Origin: Chitinophagales bacterium
GTDB taxonomy: Bacteria; Bacteroidota; Bacteroidia; Chitinophagales; CAIODY01
Length of the DNA: 64,000 bases
NCBI GenBank assembly: GCA_947452995.1
Contig: CANGEV010000011.1
Coordinates: 1 to 64,000 of the forward strand
Direction of reading: 5' to 3'
Translations under genes and position numbers: made by a program
Shown: positions 27,124 through 35,429 of the stretch, piece by piece
How the letters are laid out: every line of letters starts with the position of its first letter
Numbering within the stretch: the first letter of the stretch is position 1
The notes under the pieces: model-generated
Seen by the model: the letters and a program-made list of their open reading frames with translations, nothing else
The model's database searches: none
Told to the model about the DNA's origin: nothing

Positions 27124-28194
27124 TTAATGTCGCTCGTTTAGTTGTAAATTTTCTTGCTCTATGAATCGTAATATTGCCAGGTGTATTTCTTCTTTGGTGG
27201 CATTGAAAACAGTACTCTCAGCGGTTTCTAATGTGAAGGCTACCCAAATCTCTAAACCGTCTAAGCTTATAGATTTTAAATAAGGCGCTTTTTCGATTTT
27301 TATTAAAGTATGGCTCTTTAACAGTCGATCTATCTCTTGCAGAAGTTTTTTTACTGAATCACTCTTACTATTCACGCTTAAATAAAATGTAATCTCATGT
27401 CTGCGACATAATCTGCCACTTAAATTATCTGGAAGTCCTTCTACTAACTGTTTGTTAGGTACGCTTATGAGTGATTTATCTAAGGTCCTAAGTTTGGTAG
27501 ACCTAAAGCCTACTTTTTCAACTGTTCCTTCTATGCCATTAAAGCGAATGGTGTCTCCGACAATGAATGGCTTGTCTAATAGTAAAGTGAATGAACCGAA
27601 TATATTTTCAATGGTCTCCTTCAACGCCAAGCCAATGGCAACAGCTGAAAATCCAATAGTTGAAAGGATAGAAGTATTATTAAGGTTGAATATATATCGC
27701 AGACTTATAATGATCGTAACTACCGCCACCAACACTTTTATACTGTCTTTGAAGAAAGGTACAATCTGTCGATCAACATGACGATTGTTTTCTGAAAACT
27801 TTTGATAAAATATAAAAGCTAAAAAGTCGATGATTCTCCAGATAATCCAAGTATTAATTCCATAGCCAATCGCTCTGTAAATGGCGTGTAATAGGAAGCT
27901 GAGGTCGACTTCTTCTCGTGCCATTTCTTGCAAACTTGCAGGAAAGTGTAGTGCTTTAAAAGCGAAGTAAACGCTGGTATAAACGACAAACCATTCAAAT
28001 GGCTTATGCATTAAATAATGAAACTTCTTTGCTTCGTTTTCTGAAGTTAATCTTCTGAAAAGCTTATAAACGATTGCACTGAGTAATTGCGAAATATACT
28101 TTTTGAAAAAGTAGGCTAAAAGTACAAATGCAAAAAAAATGATCCACCTCGATAGTGAATTATCTAATATTTGATAGGCAAGAATTTTATCCAT
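27124..28194 (-). CDS. MscS-family mechanosensitive channel
   Basis: This 356-residue membrane protein has four to five N-terminal helices. The MscS pore helix and beta domain follow, with the signature IGFSAVAIGLALKETIENIFGSFTLLLDKPFIVGDTIRFNGIEGTVEKVGFRSTKLRT. MscS channels open under membrane tension during hypo-osmotic shock. The extra N-terminal helices make it longer than E. coli MscS. Its stop lies 9 bp before the S8 protease ATG, so the channel is likely the first gene of a three-gene unit, although a functional link to the secreted proteins is not obvious. Confidence 0.92.
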   Translation of the reverse strand: MDKILAYQILDNSLSRWIIFFAFVLLAYFFKKYISQLLSAIVYKLFRRLTSENEAKKFHYLMHKPFEWFVVYTSVYFAFKALHFPASLQEMAREEVDLSFLLHAIYRAIGYGINTWIIWRIIDFLAFIFYQKFSENNRHVDRQIVPFFKDSIKVLVAVVTIIISLRYIFNLNNTSILSTIGFSAVAIGLALKETIENIFGSFTLLLDKPFIVGDTIRFNGIEGTVEKVGFRSTKLRTLDKSLISVPNKQLVEGLPDNLSGRLCRRHEITFYLSVNSKSDSVKKLLQEIDRLLKSHTLIKIEKAPYLKSISLDGLEIWVAFTLETAESTVFNATKEEIHLAILRFIEQENLQLNERH

Positions 28195-28218
28195 AGCCTA
28201 AAATTAAGGATAATATTC

Positions 28219-28581
28219 TTAGCCTTTTTTCTTTCTTATGCGTTCAAAACTACTGTATAGGACAACGCCAAGAATAGCACCTAATCCATTATAAAAAGCA
28301 TCCCACCAATCGAAACTACGGTAGGTACAAAAAAGCCCTTGACAACACTCCAAGCCGAAGCCATAGAGAGCGCTGAAAAGGGCAATTTTAAAATATCTAT
28401 TTTTATCTTGATTACCAAAAGCTAAACTTGCAAACAAGGTCAATAAGCCATACATACTTAAATGTACTGCCTTATCAAAGTTTGTGATTTTAGGGTCTGG
28501 TAACTGATTTGTTGGCATTAGTGATAAAACCGCAATCAAAAGCGCCCACGTATAGAAGGGGAGTGATTTGCGATTAATCAT
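28219..28581 (-). CDS. VanZ-like small membrane protein
   Basis: This 120-residue protein has about four helices and the VanZ-family pattern: NFDKAVHLSMYGLLTLF, FSALYGFGLECCQGLF and SFDWWDAFYNGLGAILGVVLYS. It begins 3 bp after gcvH, which is a common arrangement in Bacteroidota. The molecular role of these short VanZ-like proteins is not known. The name comes from teicoplanin resistance, but resistance should not be assumed here. Confidence 0.8.
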   Translation of the reverse strand: MINRKSLPFYTWALLIAVLSLMPTNQLPDPKITNFDKAVHLSMYGLLTLFASLAFGNQDKNRYFKIALFSALYGFGLECCQGLFCTYRSFDWWDAFYNGLGAILGVVLYSSFERIRKKKG

Positions 28582-28584
28582 ACA

Positions 28585-28965
28585 TTAATGACCAATTAAT
28601 GCTTTGTATGCTTCTGCTGTAAGCAATGAGTCGAATTCAGCAGGGTTTGCTACTGTCAATTTAATCATCCAACCATCACCATATGGATCTTTGTTTACAG
28701 ATTCTGGAGCTGCATCCAAACCGCCATTCACCTCAGCCACAACACCACTCATAGGCAAGAACAAATCACTTACAGTCTTAACCGCTTCTACTGTACCGAA
28801 GATGGCATCTGCAGCTAGTGTTTTTCCTTTGCTCGGAATATCTACATAAACGATATCGCCTAATTCACCTTGTGCGAATTCAGTAATACCAATTGTAGCA
28901 GTATTGCCTTCTAATTTCACCCATTCGTGTTCTTTTGTGTAACGTAAGTTGTCTGGAAATTGCAT
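28585..28965 (-). CDS. gcvH: Glycine cleavage system H protein
   Basis: This 126-residue protein has the family start [22 protein letters not shown] and the lipoyl-attachment Lys in [15 protein letters not shown]. The C-terminus ([19 protein letters not shown]) is also typical. H protein carries the methylamine intermediate between the P and T proteins. The vanZ-like gene follows after 3 bp. The gcvP and gcvT genes are not in the window. Confidence 0.96.
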   Translation of the reverse strand: MQFPDNLRYTKEHEWVKLEGNTATIGITEFAQGELGDIVYVDIPSKGKTLAADAIFGTVEAVKTVSDLFLPMSGVVAEVNGGLDAAPESVNKDPYGDGWMIKLTVANPAEFDSLLTAEAYKALIGH

Positions 28966-29033
28966 AGTTGTAATTATTAGACCCTAAAAATACAATGATT
29001 TCACGATTTTTCCATTTCTCTTTTAATGAAGTT

Positions 29034-29041
29034 TATCTTTG
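29034..29041 (+). promoter_or_regulatory. -7 box (TATCTTTG) of hemW
   Basis: TATCTTTG is followed by 5 nt and the ATG at 29047. The longer frame from 29026 would have its first codons inside the promoter, so 29047 is the better start. Confidence 0.65.
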
Positions 29042-29046
29042 TGCCT

Positions 29047-30207
29047 ATGTCTGGTATTTATGTTCATATTCCGTTTTGTAAACAAGCGTGCGCCTATTGC
29101 AATTTCCACTTCGCTACCTCGCTCCGTTACAAAAGCGAATTAGTAGAGGCAATAGCCGCTGAATTCGAGCTCAAGAAAAAATCTATTCAAGAACAGCAGC
29201 CCCTTCAATCCATCTATTTCGGTGGTGGAACCCCCTCCTTATTAGCCGCTAACGAATTGGAAAAAATTATCCGTCCAATTCAAGAGCAAATCTCTTTCAA
29301 TACTACTCCTGAAATCACTTTAGAAGCGAATCCCGACGATTTAAGCACGTCGTATGTCAAAGACTTAATCAAGCTGGGTATCAACCGCCTCAGTATCGGT
29401 ATTCAGTCTTTCTTCGAAGACGATTTGCAATTCATGCATCGTGCACACAACGCCTCACAAGCAGAATATGCGGTCAAAGCAGCTCAAGATGCAGGGATTG
29501 AAAATATCAGTATTGATCTTATTTACGGCGTTCCTAACGCAAGCGAGCAGCAGTGGACAAAAAACGTGCAAAAAGCCATTGAATTGAATGTCCCACATAT
29601 CTCCGCTTACGCACTCACTGTCGAAGAGAATACACCACTTTATAAATCCATTCGTCTTAAAGAAAAAGCAGCGCCTTTGCCAGATGCTACTGTTCAACAA
29701 TATCAAATTTTAGTTGAAATACTCTCTGATGCGGGCTTTGATCATTATGAAATTTCAAATTTCGCCAAACAGGATTTTCAAGCCATTCATAATAGCGCCT
29801 ATTGGGAAGGCGAAGCCTATTGGGGCCTTGGTCCATCAGCCCATTCCTTCGATGGTATGCAACGTAGAAGTTGGAATATTGCGAACAATCAATCTTATAT
29901 AAAGGAAATAACTGAAGGTCGCTTGCCTGAAGAAGCCGAAATATTGTCCGACATTGATTTGTATAATGAAATGGTGATGATCGGATTACGTACTGCCAAA
30001 GGCTGCAATTTAAATTTGATTGAAAATAAATTCGGCAGAAAGGTGCGTGATTATTTTCAAACCCAAATGAGTAATGCCATACTTGCACAAAATGCTTTTC
30101 AAAATGACCAGCGCATTTGCCTAACAAGTAACGGACGTATGATGGCGGATGCAATTATGCGAGACGCCTTCTTAACGAACGATTTACTAGAAAGTCTGAA
30201 CCGTTAA
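29047..30207 (+). CDS. hemW: HemW, heme chaperone-type radical SAM protein
   Basis: The product is 386 residues from the ATG at 29047 (MSGIYVHIPFCKQACAYCNF). The Fe-S motif is CxxxCxxC, followed by the F-H extension typical of the HemN/HemW group. Later motifs are SIYFGGGTPSLL, EANPD, RLSIGIQSF, DLIYGVP and ISAYALTVEENTP. HemW proteins are often annotated as oxygen-independent coproporphyrinogen oxidase, but this short form lacking the N-terminal HemN extension is the heme chaperone. Its last 21 bp overlap the convergent lipoprotein-like gene. Confidence 0.9.
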   Translation: MSGIYVHIPFCKQACAYCNFHFATSLRYKSELVEAIAAEFELKKKSIQEQQPLQSIYFGGGTPSLLAANELEKIIRPIQEQISFNTTPEITLEANPDDLSTSYVKDLIKLGINRLSIGIQSFFEDDLQFMHRAHNASQAEYAVKAAQDAGIENISIDLIYGVPNASEQQWTKNVQKAIELNVPHISAYALTVEENTPLYKSIRLKEKAAPLPDATVQQYQILVEILSDAGFDHYEISNFAKQDFQAIHNSAYWEGEAYWGLGPSAHSFDGMQRRSWNIANNQSYIKEITEGRLPEEAEILSDIDLYNEMVMIGLRTAKGCNLNLIENKFGRKVRDYFQTQMSNAILAQNAFQNDQRICLTSNGRMMADAIMRDAFLTNDLLESLNR

Positions 30208-30603
30208 AAACTCCTGAAATTGGCAAGTACCATTCGCATTTAAGGACTTGCCTTCGTATTTTGTAAAAGTAGACGTTGAGGTTGTAATTTTACCTTTGGA
30301 GTAGTTAAAATACGGGCTTATTGTATACGTGTTGTCGAGATTTTGCGAAATCACCATATAACTCACCGGTGCAACATTGGTGGTTTTATAAGTAACTACT
30401 TTTTTAAATGCTGGATCTGATGTGCTGACATTGCTTAAAATAAAGGATTGCGTACGGGTCTCCATAAGAGTCGTTTTTGCACTATCAATTCGCCAATAAT
30501 GTACAAAGAATGAGTCGACCGGCGTCACAGTAGTTTTCTTTCTGCAAGCAGTGTCTGTAATAAATAGTAAAAACAATCCAGCTACAAGTATAAGGTACCT
30601 CAT
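30187..30603 (-). CDS. Small lipoprotein-like protein
   Basis: This 138-residue protein begins MRYLILVAGLFLLFITDTACRKK, a signal peptide ending in a Cys with a basic residue next to it, as in Bacteroidota lipoproteins. The rest is a lipocalin-like beta segment (VHYWRIDSAK, TYTISPYFNYSKGKITTST). gltX is 24 bp upstream on its 3' side, so both could share a transcript. The 3' end overlaps hemW by 21 bp tail to tail. Family not recognised. Confidence 0.6.
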   Translation of the reverse strand: MRYLILVAGLFLLFITDTACRKKTTVTPVDSFFVHYWRIDSAKTTLMETRTQSFILSNVSTSDPAFKKVVTYKTTNVAPVSYMVISQNLDNTYTISPYFNYSKGKITTSTSTFTKYEGKSLNANGTCQFQEFLTVQTF

Positions 30604-30627
30604 AATCAGTAATATTTGATTATAAAT

Positions 30628-32148
30628 TTAAAACAAACTGTTCGCCTTTTCTATTCTTTCTATACTTTCTTTTTGTCCAATGGTTGCTGCAATTTCAAAA
30701 ACAGGAGGCCCGAATTTGCCACCGCAAAGCATGATGCGCATCGGCATTTGAACTTCCCCAACCTTGATCCCCATTTCCTCTGCTAAGCCCTTAAAACAAG
30801 CTTCGATACTAGCATTGTCCCAAGTTGAAATTGTTTTTGCTCGCTCAACAAATGAAGTAAAGAATGTTTTTTTAGTATCATTCCATTTCGGACGAACTGC
30901 GTCAAAATCATATTCTTTCGGGGCTTCGAAGAAGAAGAAAGCATTGTCCCATACATCACTCATAAATGTACAACGCTCCTTCACCAAACTGCAAATATGT
31001 TCTAAATAGGCTCTTTCTACTTGCACCCCTTTAGCTGCTAATACAGGAACGGTGGCATCTGCTAAGGCCGAAGCACTCTGCATTTGCACATATTGATGAT
31101 TAAACCATTTACATTTCTCGAAATCGAATTTCGCACCAGCTTGATGTACACGAGCAATATCAAACAATTGTATCATTTCATCTAATGAAAAAATCTCGTG
31201 CGCCACGCCAGGATTCCATCCAAGTAATACCAAGAAATTAATCAAGGCTTGCGGTAAAAACCCGCGCTCGCGGAAGCCAGTCTGAAGCGTACCATCGGCC
31301 GTATGCCAGTCGAGTGAAAATACAGGGAAACCTAAACGATCGCCATCGCGCTTACTTAACTTACCATTACCGTCCGGTTTTAAAATCAATGGCAAATGCG
31401 CAAACTCAGGCATTTTCTCCTCCCATCCCAAATACTTATACAATAAGATATGTACCGGAGCACTAGGCAACCATTCCTCTCCTCTGAATGCATGCGTAAT
31501 CTCCATCAAATAATCGTCCACGACTACCGCCAAATGATAGGTCGGCATTCCATCCGCCTTCAATAAAACTTTATCATCCACTTGCGCTGTTTGAAAACTA
31601 ACCCATCCACGAATTAAATCATGAAATTTCACTTCATCCTTACGCGGCATTTTAATACGAACTACGTGAGGCTCTCCGGCCGCTAAACGCGCTTTCACTT
31701 CGTCAGAAGGTAATGTCAAAGAGTTTTTCATATACTCTCTCACCGCCCAATTATATTGCGGAGCAGGATTACCACCAGCTTTCAAGCGCTCACGCATGGC
31801 CTCTATCTCCTCTGGAGTATCAAATGCATAATACGCATAACCCGCTTCCACAAGTTGTTCTGCATATTGACGATACATTGGCTTACGCTCACTTTGACGG
31901 TAAGGACCATATTCCCCACCATAGCCAACTCCTTCGTCAGGCTCAATACCACACCACTTCAATGTTTCTATAATATATTCTTCTGCTCCTTTTACAAAGC
32001 GCGTCTGGTCAGTATCTTCTATACGGAGTATAAATTTACCTCCGAGCTTCTTCGCATACAAGTAATTGAATAGGGCAGTGCGAACACCTCCTATGTGAAG
32101 GCCTCCCGTTGGGGATGGCGCAAATCGAACGCGTACAGGTCTAGTCAT
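30628..32148 (-). CDS. gltX: Glutamyl-tRNA synthetase
   Basis: This 506-residue class I synthetase has the HIGH-type motif in RFAPSPTGGLHIGGVRTALFN and the KMSKS-type motif KLSKRDGDR. Between them are FRGEEWLPSAPVHILLY and the GluRS-type region PHVVRIKMP. The length is that of a standard discriminating or non-discriminating GluRS. The start is fixed by a TATTTTTG box 4 nt upstream of the ATG. Confidence 0.96.
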   Translation of the reverse strand: MTRPVRVRFAPSPTGGLHIGGVRTALFNYLYAKKLGGKFILRIEDTDQTRFVKGAEEYIIETLKWCGIEPDEGVGYGGEYGPYRQSERKPMYRQYAEQLVEAGYAYYAFDTPEEIEAMRERLKAGGNPAPQYNWAVREYMKNSLTLPSDEVKARLAAGEPHVVRIKMPRKDEVKFHDLIRGWVSFQTAQVDDKVLLKADGMPTYHLAVVVDDYLMEITHAFRGEEWLPSAPVHILLYKYLGWEEKMPEFAHLPLILKPDGNGKLSKRDGDRLGFPVFSLDWHTADGTLQTGFRERGFLPQALINFLVLLGWNPGVAHEIFSLDEMIQLFDIARVHQAGAKFDFEKCKWFNHQYVQMQSASALADATVPVLAAKGVQVERAYLEHICSLVKERCTFMSDVWDNAFFFFEAPKEYDFDAVRPKWNDTKKTFFTSFVERAKTISTWDNASIEACFKGLAEEMGIKVGEVQMPMRIMLCGGKFGPPVFEIAATIGQKESIERIEKANSLF

Positions 32149-32152
32149 AACA

Positions 32153-32160
32153 CAAAAATA
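32153..32160 (-). promoter_or_regulatory. -7 box (TATTTTTG) of gltX
   Basis: On the minus strand TATTTTTG is followed by TGTT and the gltX ATG (32148). A TTG lies about 21 nt further upstream, matching the -33 element. Confidence 0.7.
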
Positions 32161-32277
32161 AGCAGGAATCGTGCAAGTTTACAAGTAATCCACACTTATT
32201 AAAGGAATTATTTGTCGACCTCGCTACCGCATATGTGGAAATCCTTTGTTATTTTCGCATATACTCTAAAAGTACTT

Positions 32278-33729
32278 ATGAAAAAGTCTTTACTTTCTTT
32301 ATTCCTCGCCTTCTGTTTTACAGCTGTTTTGGCTAAAGGAAATGATACCTTGTATCTCTATTATGCTCCGCATGAATTGTCGCTTGATGCAGAAAACTGG
32401 AATCGCTTTTTAAGTAAAGTGCCCGCTGCAAATGATTCTAGCATTCGTCAAATAACGTTATATGCTTATCCTTCTGAAAAGCTAGTATCTAATAAACAAA
32501 AACGTTTGGCTGAATTACGCTCTTTTGCCCTCGATCGATATTTGGTCGATACTGGTATGGTCAATCCGAAAAGAGTGGGTGTTGTTTTAACCGAACTCTC
32601 TGAATATGCCGATGATCCTAATGCAGCTAGTTTAGCCAATACCATCATTATGATCATTGAACATAAGGGCGGTACTGGGTCTTATCGTGTACCGCAACTT
32701 TTTAATAATGCAGGAACTTACGCAGCTCAACATAAAAATGATGTAAGTACGGAAAATTCTACGTCTGATGCTGCAACTACCGATACAGATACAGAGAAAG
32801 AAAGTAATACTAAAGCCAAGACTAAAAAGCTTAAGAAAGTAGAACCTAAAATCGAAATCCCTTACTGGCAGTCGCCAATATTTAAAACCTTAGCACGTAA
32901 AGCGCAATCCTTCAAAGAGGAAAATGCGAAATATGAAATTACCGTAACAACCACCTCAGGTACGATCATTACCATTCCAAAGCAATCCTTGGTCGACTTT
33001 GATGGTAATATAATTAAAGACAAAGTAGAAATTCAAGTGCGTGAACTCTATAAGCGTTCTGACTTTATTCAAAACAATTTATCGAATGTGTACGATAAAA
33101 CTGTAATGGAAGCGACTGGTGCTGTTCAAGTAACGGTCATTTATAAAGATGATGTTTTACGTCTCGCGCCAGGCCGTGCTATTACCGTTGAATTCGTACA
33201 GAAAAATAAAAAAATTCCAACGCGCGGTATGAAAGGCTATATCATCGATACCCTAGATGGCCACCTAAATTGGACCTTACCAGAACTTCCACCTAAAGAA
33301 GTAAAAGCGACTCTTGGAGGATATAAGAAAGCATTTGAAGAACAAGAGGCGAATGAAGGCTGGAATACCGTTGAATCAAACCATTTGGGTTGGGTTTCTT
33401 GTCAGCGTACCATCGCCCAAGATCCTACTACGGTACTAACTATCTCTACCGATTCTACATTAGGAGCTTCATTGTGCGCTGTAGTTAAAGGCGCTAATGC
33501 TGTCATTCCTTTTGCATATTACCATGGTAAATACACCGCTAATGTCCCTATGGGAACTATCGTAACCGTTGTCGGTCTTGCTGAAAAAGGGGCTGATAAA
33601 GGTAAAGAACAATATTTATCCATTAAAGAAATTAAGGTTACATCAGAAAACCCTAGCGATGTGATCACATTCGCTAAAACAACGGCCACAGCAATTCGTA
33701 CCGAACTAACCAAATTAGATCGCTATTAA
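32278..33729 (+). CDS. Exported protein of unknown function with an OmpA-C-like segment
   Basis: The ATG at 32278 starts a clear signal peptide (MKKSLLSLFLAFCFTAVLAKG); the longer frame from 32212 lacks one. The product is 483 residues. About 40-125 resembles a degenerate OmpA-C-like domain (RQITLYAYPSEKL, KRLAELRSFALDRYLVDTG). A low-complexity Thr/Lys linker follows (about 155-195). Then a beta domain spans about 220-340 (VTTTSGTIITIPKQSLVDFDG, VEIQVRELYKRSDFI), of a type I have seen in uncharacterised Bacteroidota envelope proteins. The C-terminal part is beta-rich. It stands alone, bounded by gltX (divergent) and a terminator at 33743-33782. Function not recognised. Confidence 0.65.
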   Translation: MKKSLLSLFLAFCFTAVLAKGNDTLYLYYAPHELSLDAENWNRFLSKVPAANDSSIRQITLYAYPSEKLVSNKQKRLAELRSFALDRYLVDTGMVNPKRVGVVLTELSEYADDPNAASLANTIIMIIEHKGGTGSYRVPQLFNNAGTYAAQHKNDVSTENSTSDAATTDTDTEKESNTKAKTKKLKKVEPKIEIPYWQSPIFKTLARKAQSFKEENAKYEITVTTTSGTIITIPKQSLVDFDGNIIKDKVEIQVRELYKRSDFIQNNLSNVYDKTVMEATGAVQVTVIYKDDVLRLAPGRAITVEFVQKNKKIPTRGMKGYIIDTLDGHLNWTLPELPPKEVKATLGGYKKAFEEQEANEGWNTVESNHLGWVSCQRTIAQDPTTVLTISTDSTLGASLCAVVKGANAVIPFAYYHGKYTANVPMGTIVTVVGLAEKGADKGKEQYLSIKEIKVTSENPSDVITFAKTTATAIRTELTKLDRY

Positions 33730-33742
33730 ACACTGCTAATAG

Positions 33743-33782
33743 TATAAAAAAAGGCGCATCAATTGATACGCCTTTTTTTATA
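33743..33782. terminator. Strong bidirectional terminator
   Basis: A perfect 14-bp stem, TATAAAAAAAGGCG (33743-33756) with CGCCTTTTTTTATA (33769-33782), encloses an inner ATC-AATT-GAT hairpin. It serves the convergent genes ending at 33729 and 33796. Confidence 0.88.
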
Positions 33783-33795
33783 CCTGAAAACCGAG

Positions 33796-34143
33796 CTATT
33801 CATGCGAATGTTTGTCCGTTTTCTTATGTGTTGCCTTATGAGGAGCTACTTTGTGTCCTTTGAGCATTTCTATAAAATGTTCTATAATGCTTTGGTTAGG
33901 GTCTATTTTACCGCCTCGGAATTCTCTATATAGATGAATAAGGCCTTCTGTAATTGCGATGAAAGGACTGCTTTCCGCGTCTTTAAAGGTGCTTCCTAAT
34001 AGTTTTATACCAGACACAAACCAATTACCAGAATGAGATAAATCACGAATTTGTCCATGAATCTCTTTTTCAATAAATACTTTCTCTGTCTCCAAATATT
34101 CCTTCCGCTGCAATAAATCAGCATATGTCTTAATTCGTTTCAT
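33796..34143 (-). CDS. Conserved-looking small protein, unknown
   Basis: This 115-residue soluble protein has an amphipathic N-terminus (MKRIKTYADLLQRKEYLETEKVFIEKEIHGQ) and a tail rich in His and Lys (GHKVAPHKATHKKTDKHSHE) that could bind metal. Its start overlaps the end of the holin-like gene by 14 bp, so the two are translated together. The pair resembles the YqjE/YqjK-type envelope stress modules of other bacteria only in layout. Function not recognised. Confidence 0.55.
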   Translation of the reverse strand: MKRIKTYADLLQRKEYLETEKVFIEKEIHGQIRDLSHSGNWFVSGIKLLGSTFKDAESSPFIAITEGLIHLYREFRGGKIDPNQSIIEHFIEMLKGHKVAPHKATHKKTDKHSHE

Positions 34144-34495
34144 CTTCTCCTTCGTTTTGTAGTTGATTGAGCAATACGCGAGTGAATAAGTTTTTCAACA
34201 TCCGTAGAACAGGGCCTCTAAGCCAAGATATGAATAACACTAATAAGAGAATATTGAATCCTAGGGTGTATATAGCGGCTTGCTGCAAATCTTTTGTCAC
34301 TGCATAAACACTCCAAGTGAGTAAAAACTCTAAGAAAATAAATATCAAAGTTAAAAGACAAATTAAGATAATGGCAAAGGTTAAATTTGCCCCTAAGTTG
34401 GCTAAGCTGCCAACCGTACTTAATTTTGTATATTCTATACGATTGTCGACATAGCGTTTACCACTTTGATATAAATCTTCCCAATTGTTTTGCAT
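34130..34495 (-). CDS. Phage-holin-superfamily-III/YqjE-like membrane protein
   Basis: This 121-residue protein has an N-terminal amphipathic helix (LYQSGKRYVDNRIEYTKLSTVGSLA). Two hydrophobic hairpins follow: IILICLLTLIFIFLEFLLTWSVY and AAIYTLGFNILLLVLFISWL. The layout matches the small actinobacterial holin-like/YqjE family found on many bacterial chromosomes and usually not phage-related. It overlaps the downstream gene by 14 bp. Confidence 0.6.
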   Translation of the reverse strand: MQNNWEDLYQSGKRYVDNRIEYTKLSTVGSLANLGANLTFAIILICLLTLIFIFLEFLLTWSVYAVTKDLQQAAIYTLGFNILLLVLFISWLRGPVLRMLKNLFTRVLLNQLQNEGEDETN

Positions 34496-34557
34496 TATTA
34501 AATGTACGCATAACTTGGGGGAAAGTTCTAAATAAATTAATAGATATACTAATGCAT

Positions 34558-34590
34558 AAAAAAAAGCCGATTTTTCAATCGGCTTTTTTT
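34558..34590 (-). terminator. Rho-independent terminator
   Basis: AAGCCGATT (34564-34572) pairs with AATCGGCTT (34577-34585), with flanking A- and T-runs and a TTTC loop. On the minus strand it ends transcripts of the gene at 34597-35319 before the holin-like gene begins. Confidence 0.8.
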
Positions 34591-34596
34591 ATGGAA

Positions 34597-35319
34597 TTAT
34601 TTTTTACCTGGAGGTGGGATAATGAAAGTTGAATCATTACGTACGATATAGGTATATCCTGGCTTAACAGTTATTACTTGATTACCACGAACGATTTGCG
34701 GAATCTTAGGATTACGAATTATATCGGGACAGTTGTTTACTGTAGCAGGTTTTACGTCTTTACCAGTGGTGGCAGGCTCTTTTTTATCACTAGCCTTCGT
34801 ATCGGCTGGAGTAGTTGCTGTTGTAGTTGCTGTTGTAGTTGCTGTTGTAGTTGCTGCTGCGCTAGCTGTTTCTGTAGGTAATTGACCAGTTCCTTTTCCT
34901 GTTACTTTTGGGAGATTTTTTGATTTTCCTTTAGAACCTCTAGTCGCTATGCTTTCACCATCAATGCGTGCTACTTTTCCTCCAACATAATGATCACAAG
35001 TATATAAAGAACGAACATATGCTTCATCATCTTTTGAGAAAGTATATTCCTTCAATAATCCGTCAACCAATTCATGAACAATTGCAGGATCTCCGCCCAT
35101 ACGACTCAAGCTACTTGCTATCATGTAGTCGATTTCAAAATCGCCAGTGATTTTTTTTGAGGCTTTAAAGTCCTTTAGAGGGGTATAGACCTTTTCATAT
35201 TTGTGGTTATTCCACATATTGATCAAGTCATTTAAGTAGTCGTCTTGTGCAAGGGCACTACTCTTAGTAAGACTAAGAAACATGAAGGTAGCGATTAGAA
35301 CGCTTAATATTTTTTTCAT
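34597..35319 (-). CDS. Exported low-complexity Thr/Ala-repeat protein, unknown
   Basis: The ATG at 35319 opens a signal peptide (MKKILSVLIATFMFLSLTKSSALAQ). The product is 240 residues. An alpha-helical N-terminal part (about 26-110) looks TPR-like (NDLINMWNNHKYEKVYTPL, YMIASSLSRMGG). A Thr/Ala linker of four TTAT-type repeats follows, then a short C-terminal beta segment with two conserved-looking strands (VRGNQVITVKPGYTYIVRNDSTFIIPPP). A -7 box (TATCTTTG) lies at 35341-35348 on the minus strand. Function not recognised. Confidence 0.65.
   Translation of the reverse strand: MKKILSVLIATFMFLSLTKSSALAQDDYLNDLINMWNNHKYEKVYTPLKDFKASKKITGDFEIDYMIASSLSRMGGDPAIVHELVDGLLKEYTFSKDDEAYVRSLYTCDHYVGGKVARIDGESIATRGSKGKSKNLPKVTGKGTGQLPTETASAAATTTATTTATTTATTPADTKASDKKEPATTGKDVKPATVNNCPDIIRNPKIPQIVRGNQVITVKPGYTYIVRNDSTFIIPPPGKK
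34811..34858 (-). repeat. Four tandem 12-bp repeats within a coding region
   Basis: The unit gtagttgctgtt repeats four times (the last with one change), giving a Thr-Thr-Ala-Thr protein repeat in the linker of the exported protein at 34597-35319. Such a tract may change copy number by slippage without breaking the frame. Confidence 0.85.
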
Positions 35320-35340
35320 GAGGTTAAAGTTTGTCTGCCT

Positions 35341-35348
35341 CAAAGATA
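35341..35348 (-). promoter_or_regulatory. -7 box (TATCTTTG) of the Thr/Ala-repeat gene
   Basis: On the minus strand TATCTTTG ends 21 nt before the ATG at 35319. Confidence 0.5.
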
Positions 35349-35385
35349 AGCGCAAACTGAGGTAGATACAAATTATTCAAAATAA

Positions 35386-35413
35386 AAATGCCCCTCCAAA
35401 TGGAAGGGCATTT
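35386..35413 (-). terminator. Rho-independent terminator of gldJ
   Basis: AAATGCCC (35386-35393) pairs with GGGCATTT (35406-35413), with an inner TCCA/TGGA stem. On the minus strand a T-rich run follows. Confidence 0.8.
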
Positions 35414-35429
35414 CAATATTTTGTTAAAA

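Noticed and set aside
29026-29046. hemW start at the upstream ATG
   Set aside because: The ATG precedes the TATCTTTG promoter box, so a transcript from that box could not include it.
34130-34495. Prophage holin
   Set aside because: No lysin, integrase or other phage gene is near, and the family is widespread in chromosomal settings.
34678-34881. Plus-strand frame ending in a Cys/Ser repeat
   Set aside because: It is the complement of the Thr-Ala linker of the exported protein at 34597-35319.
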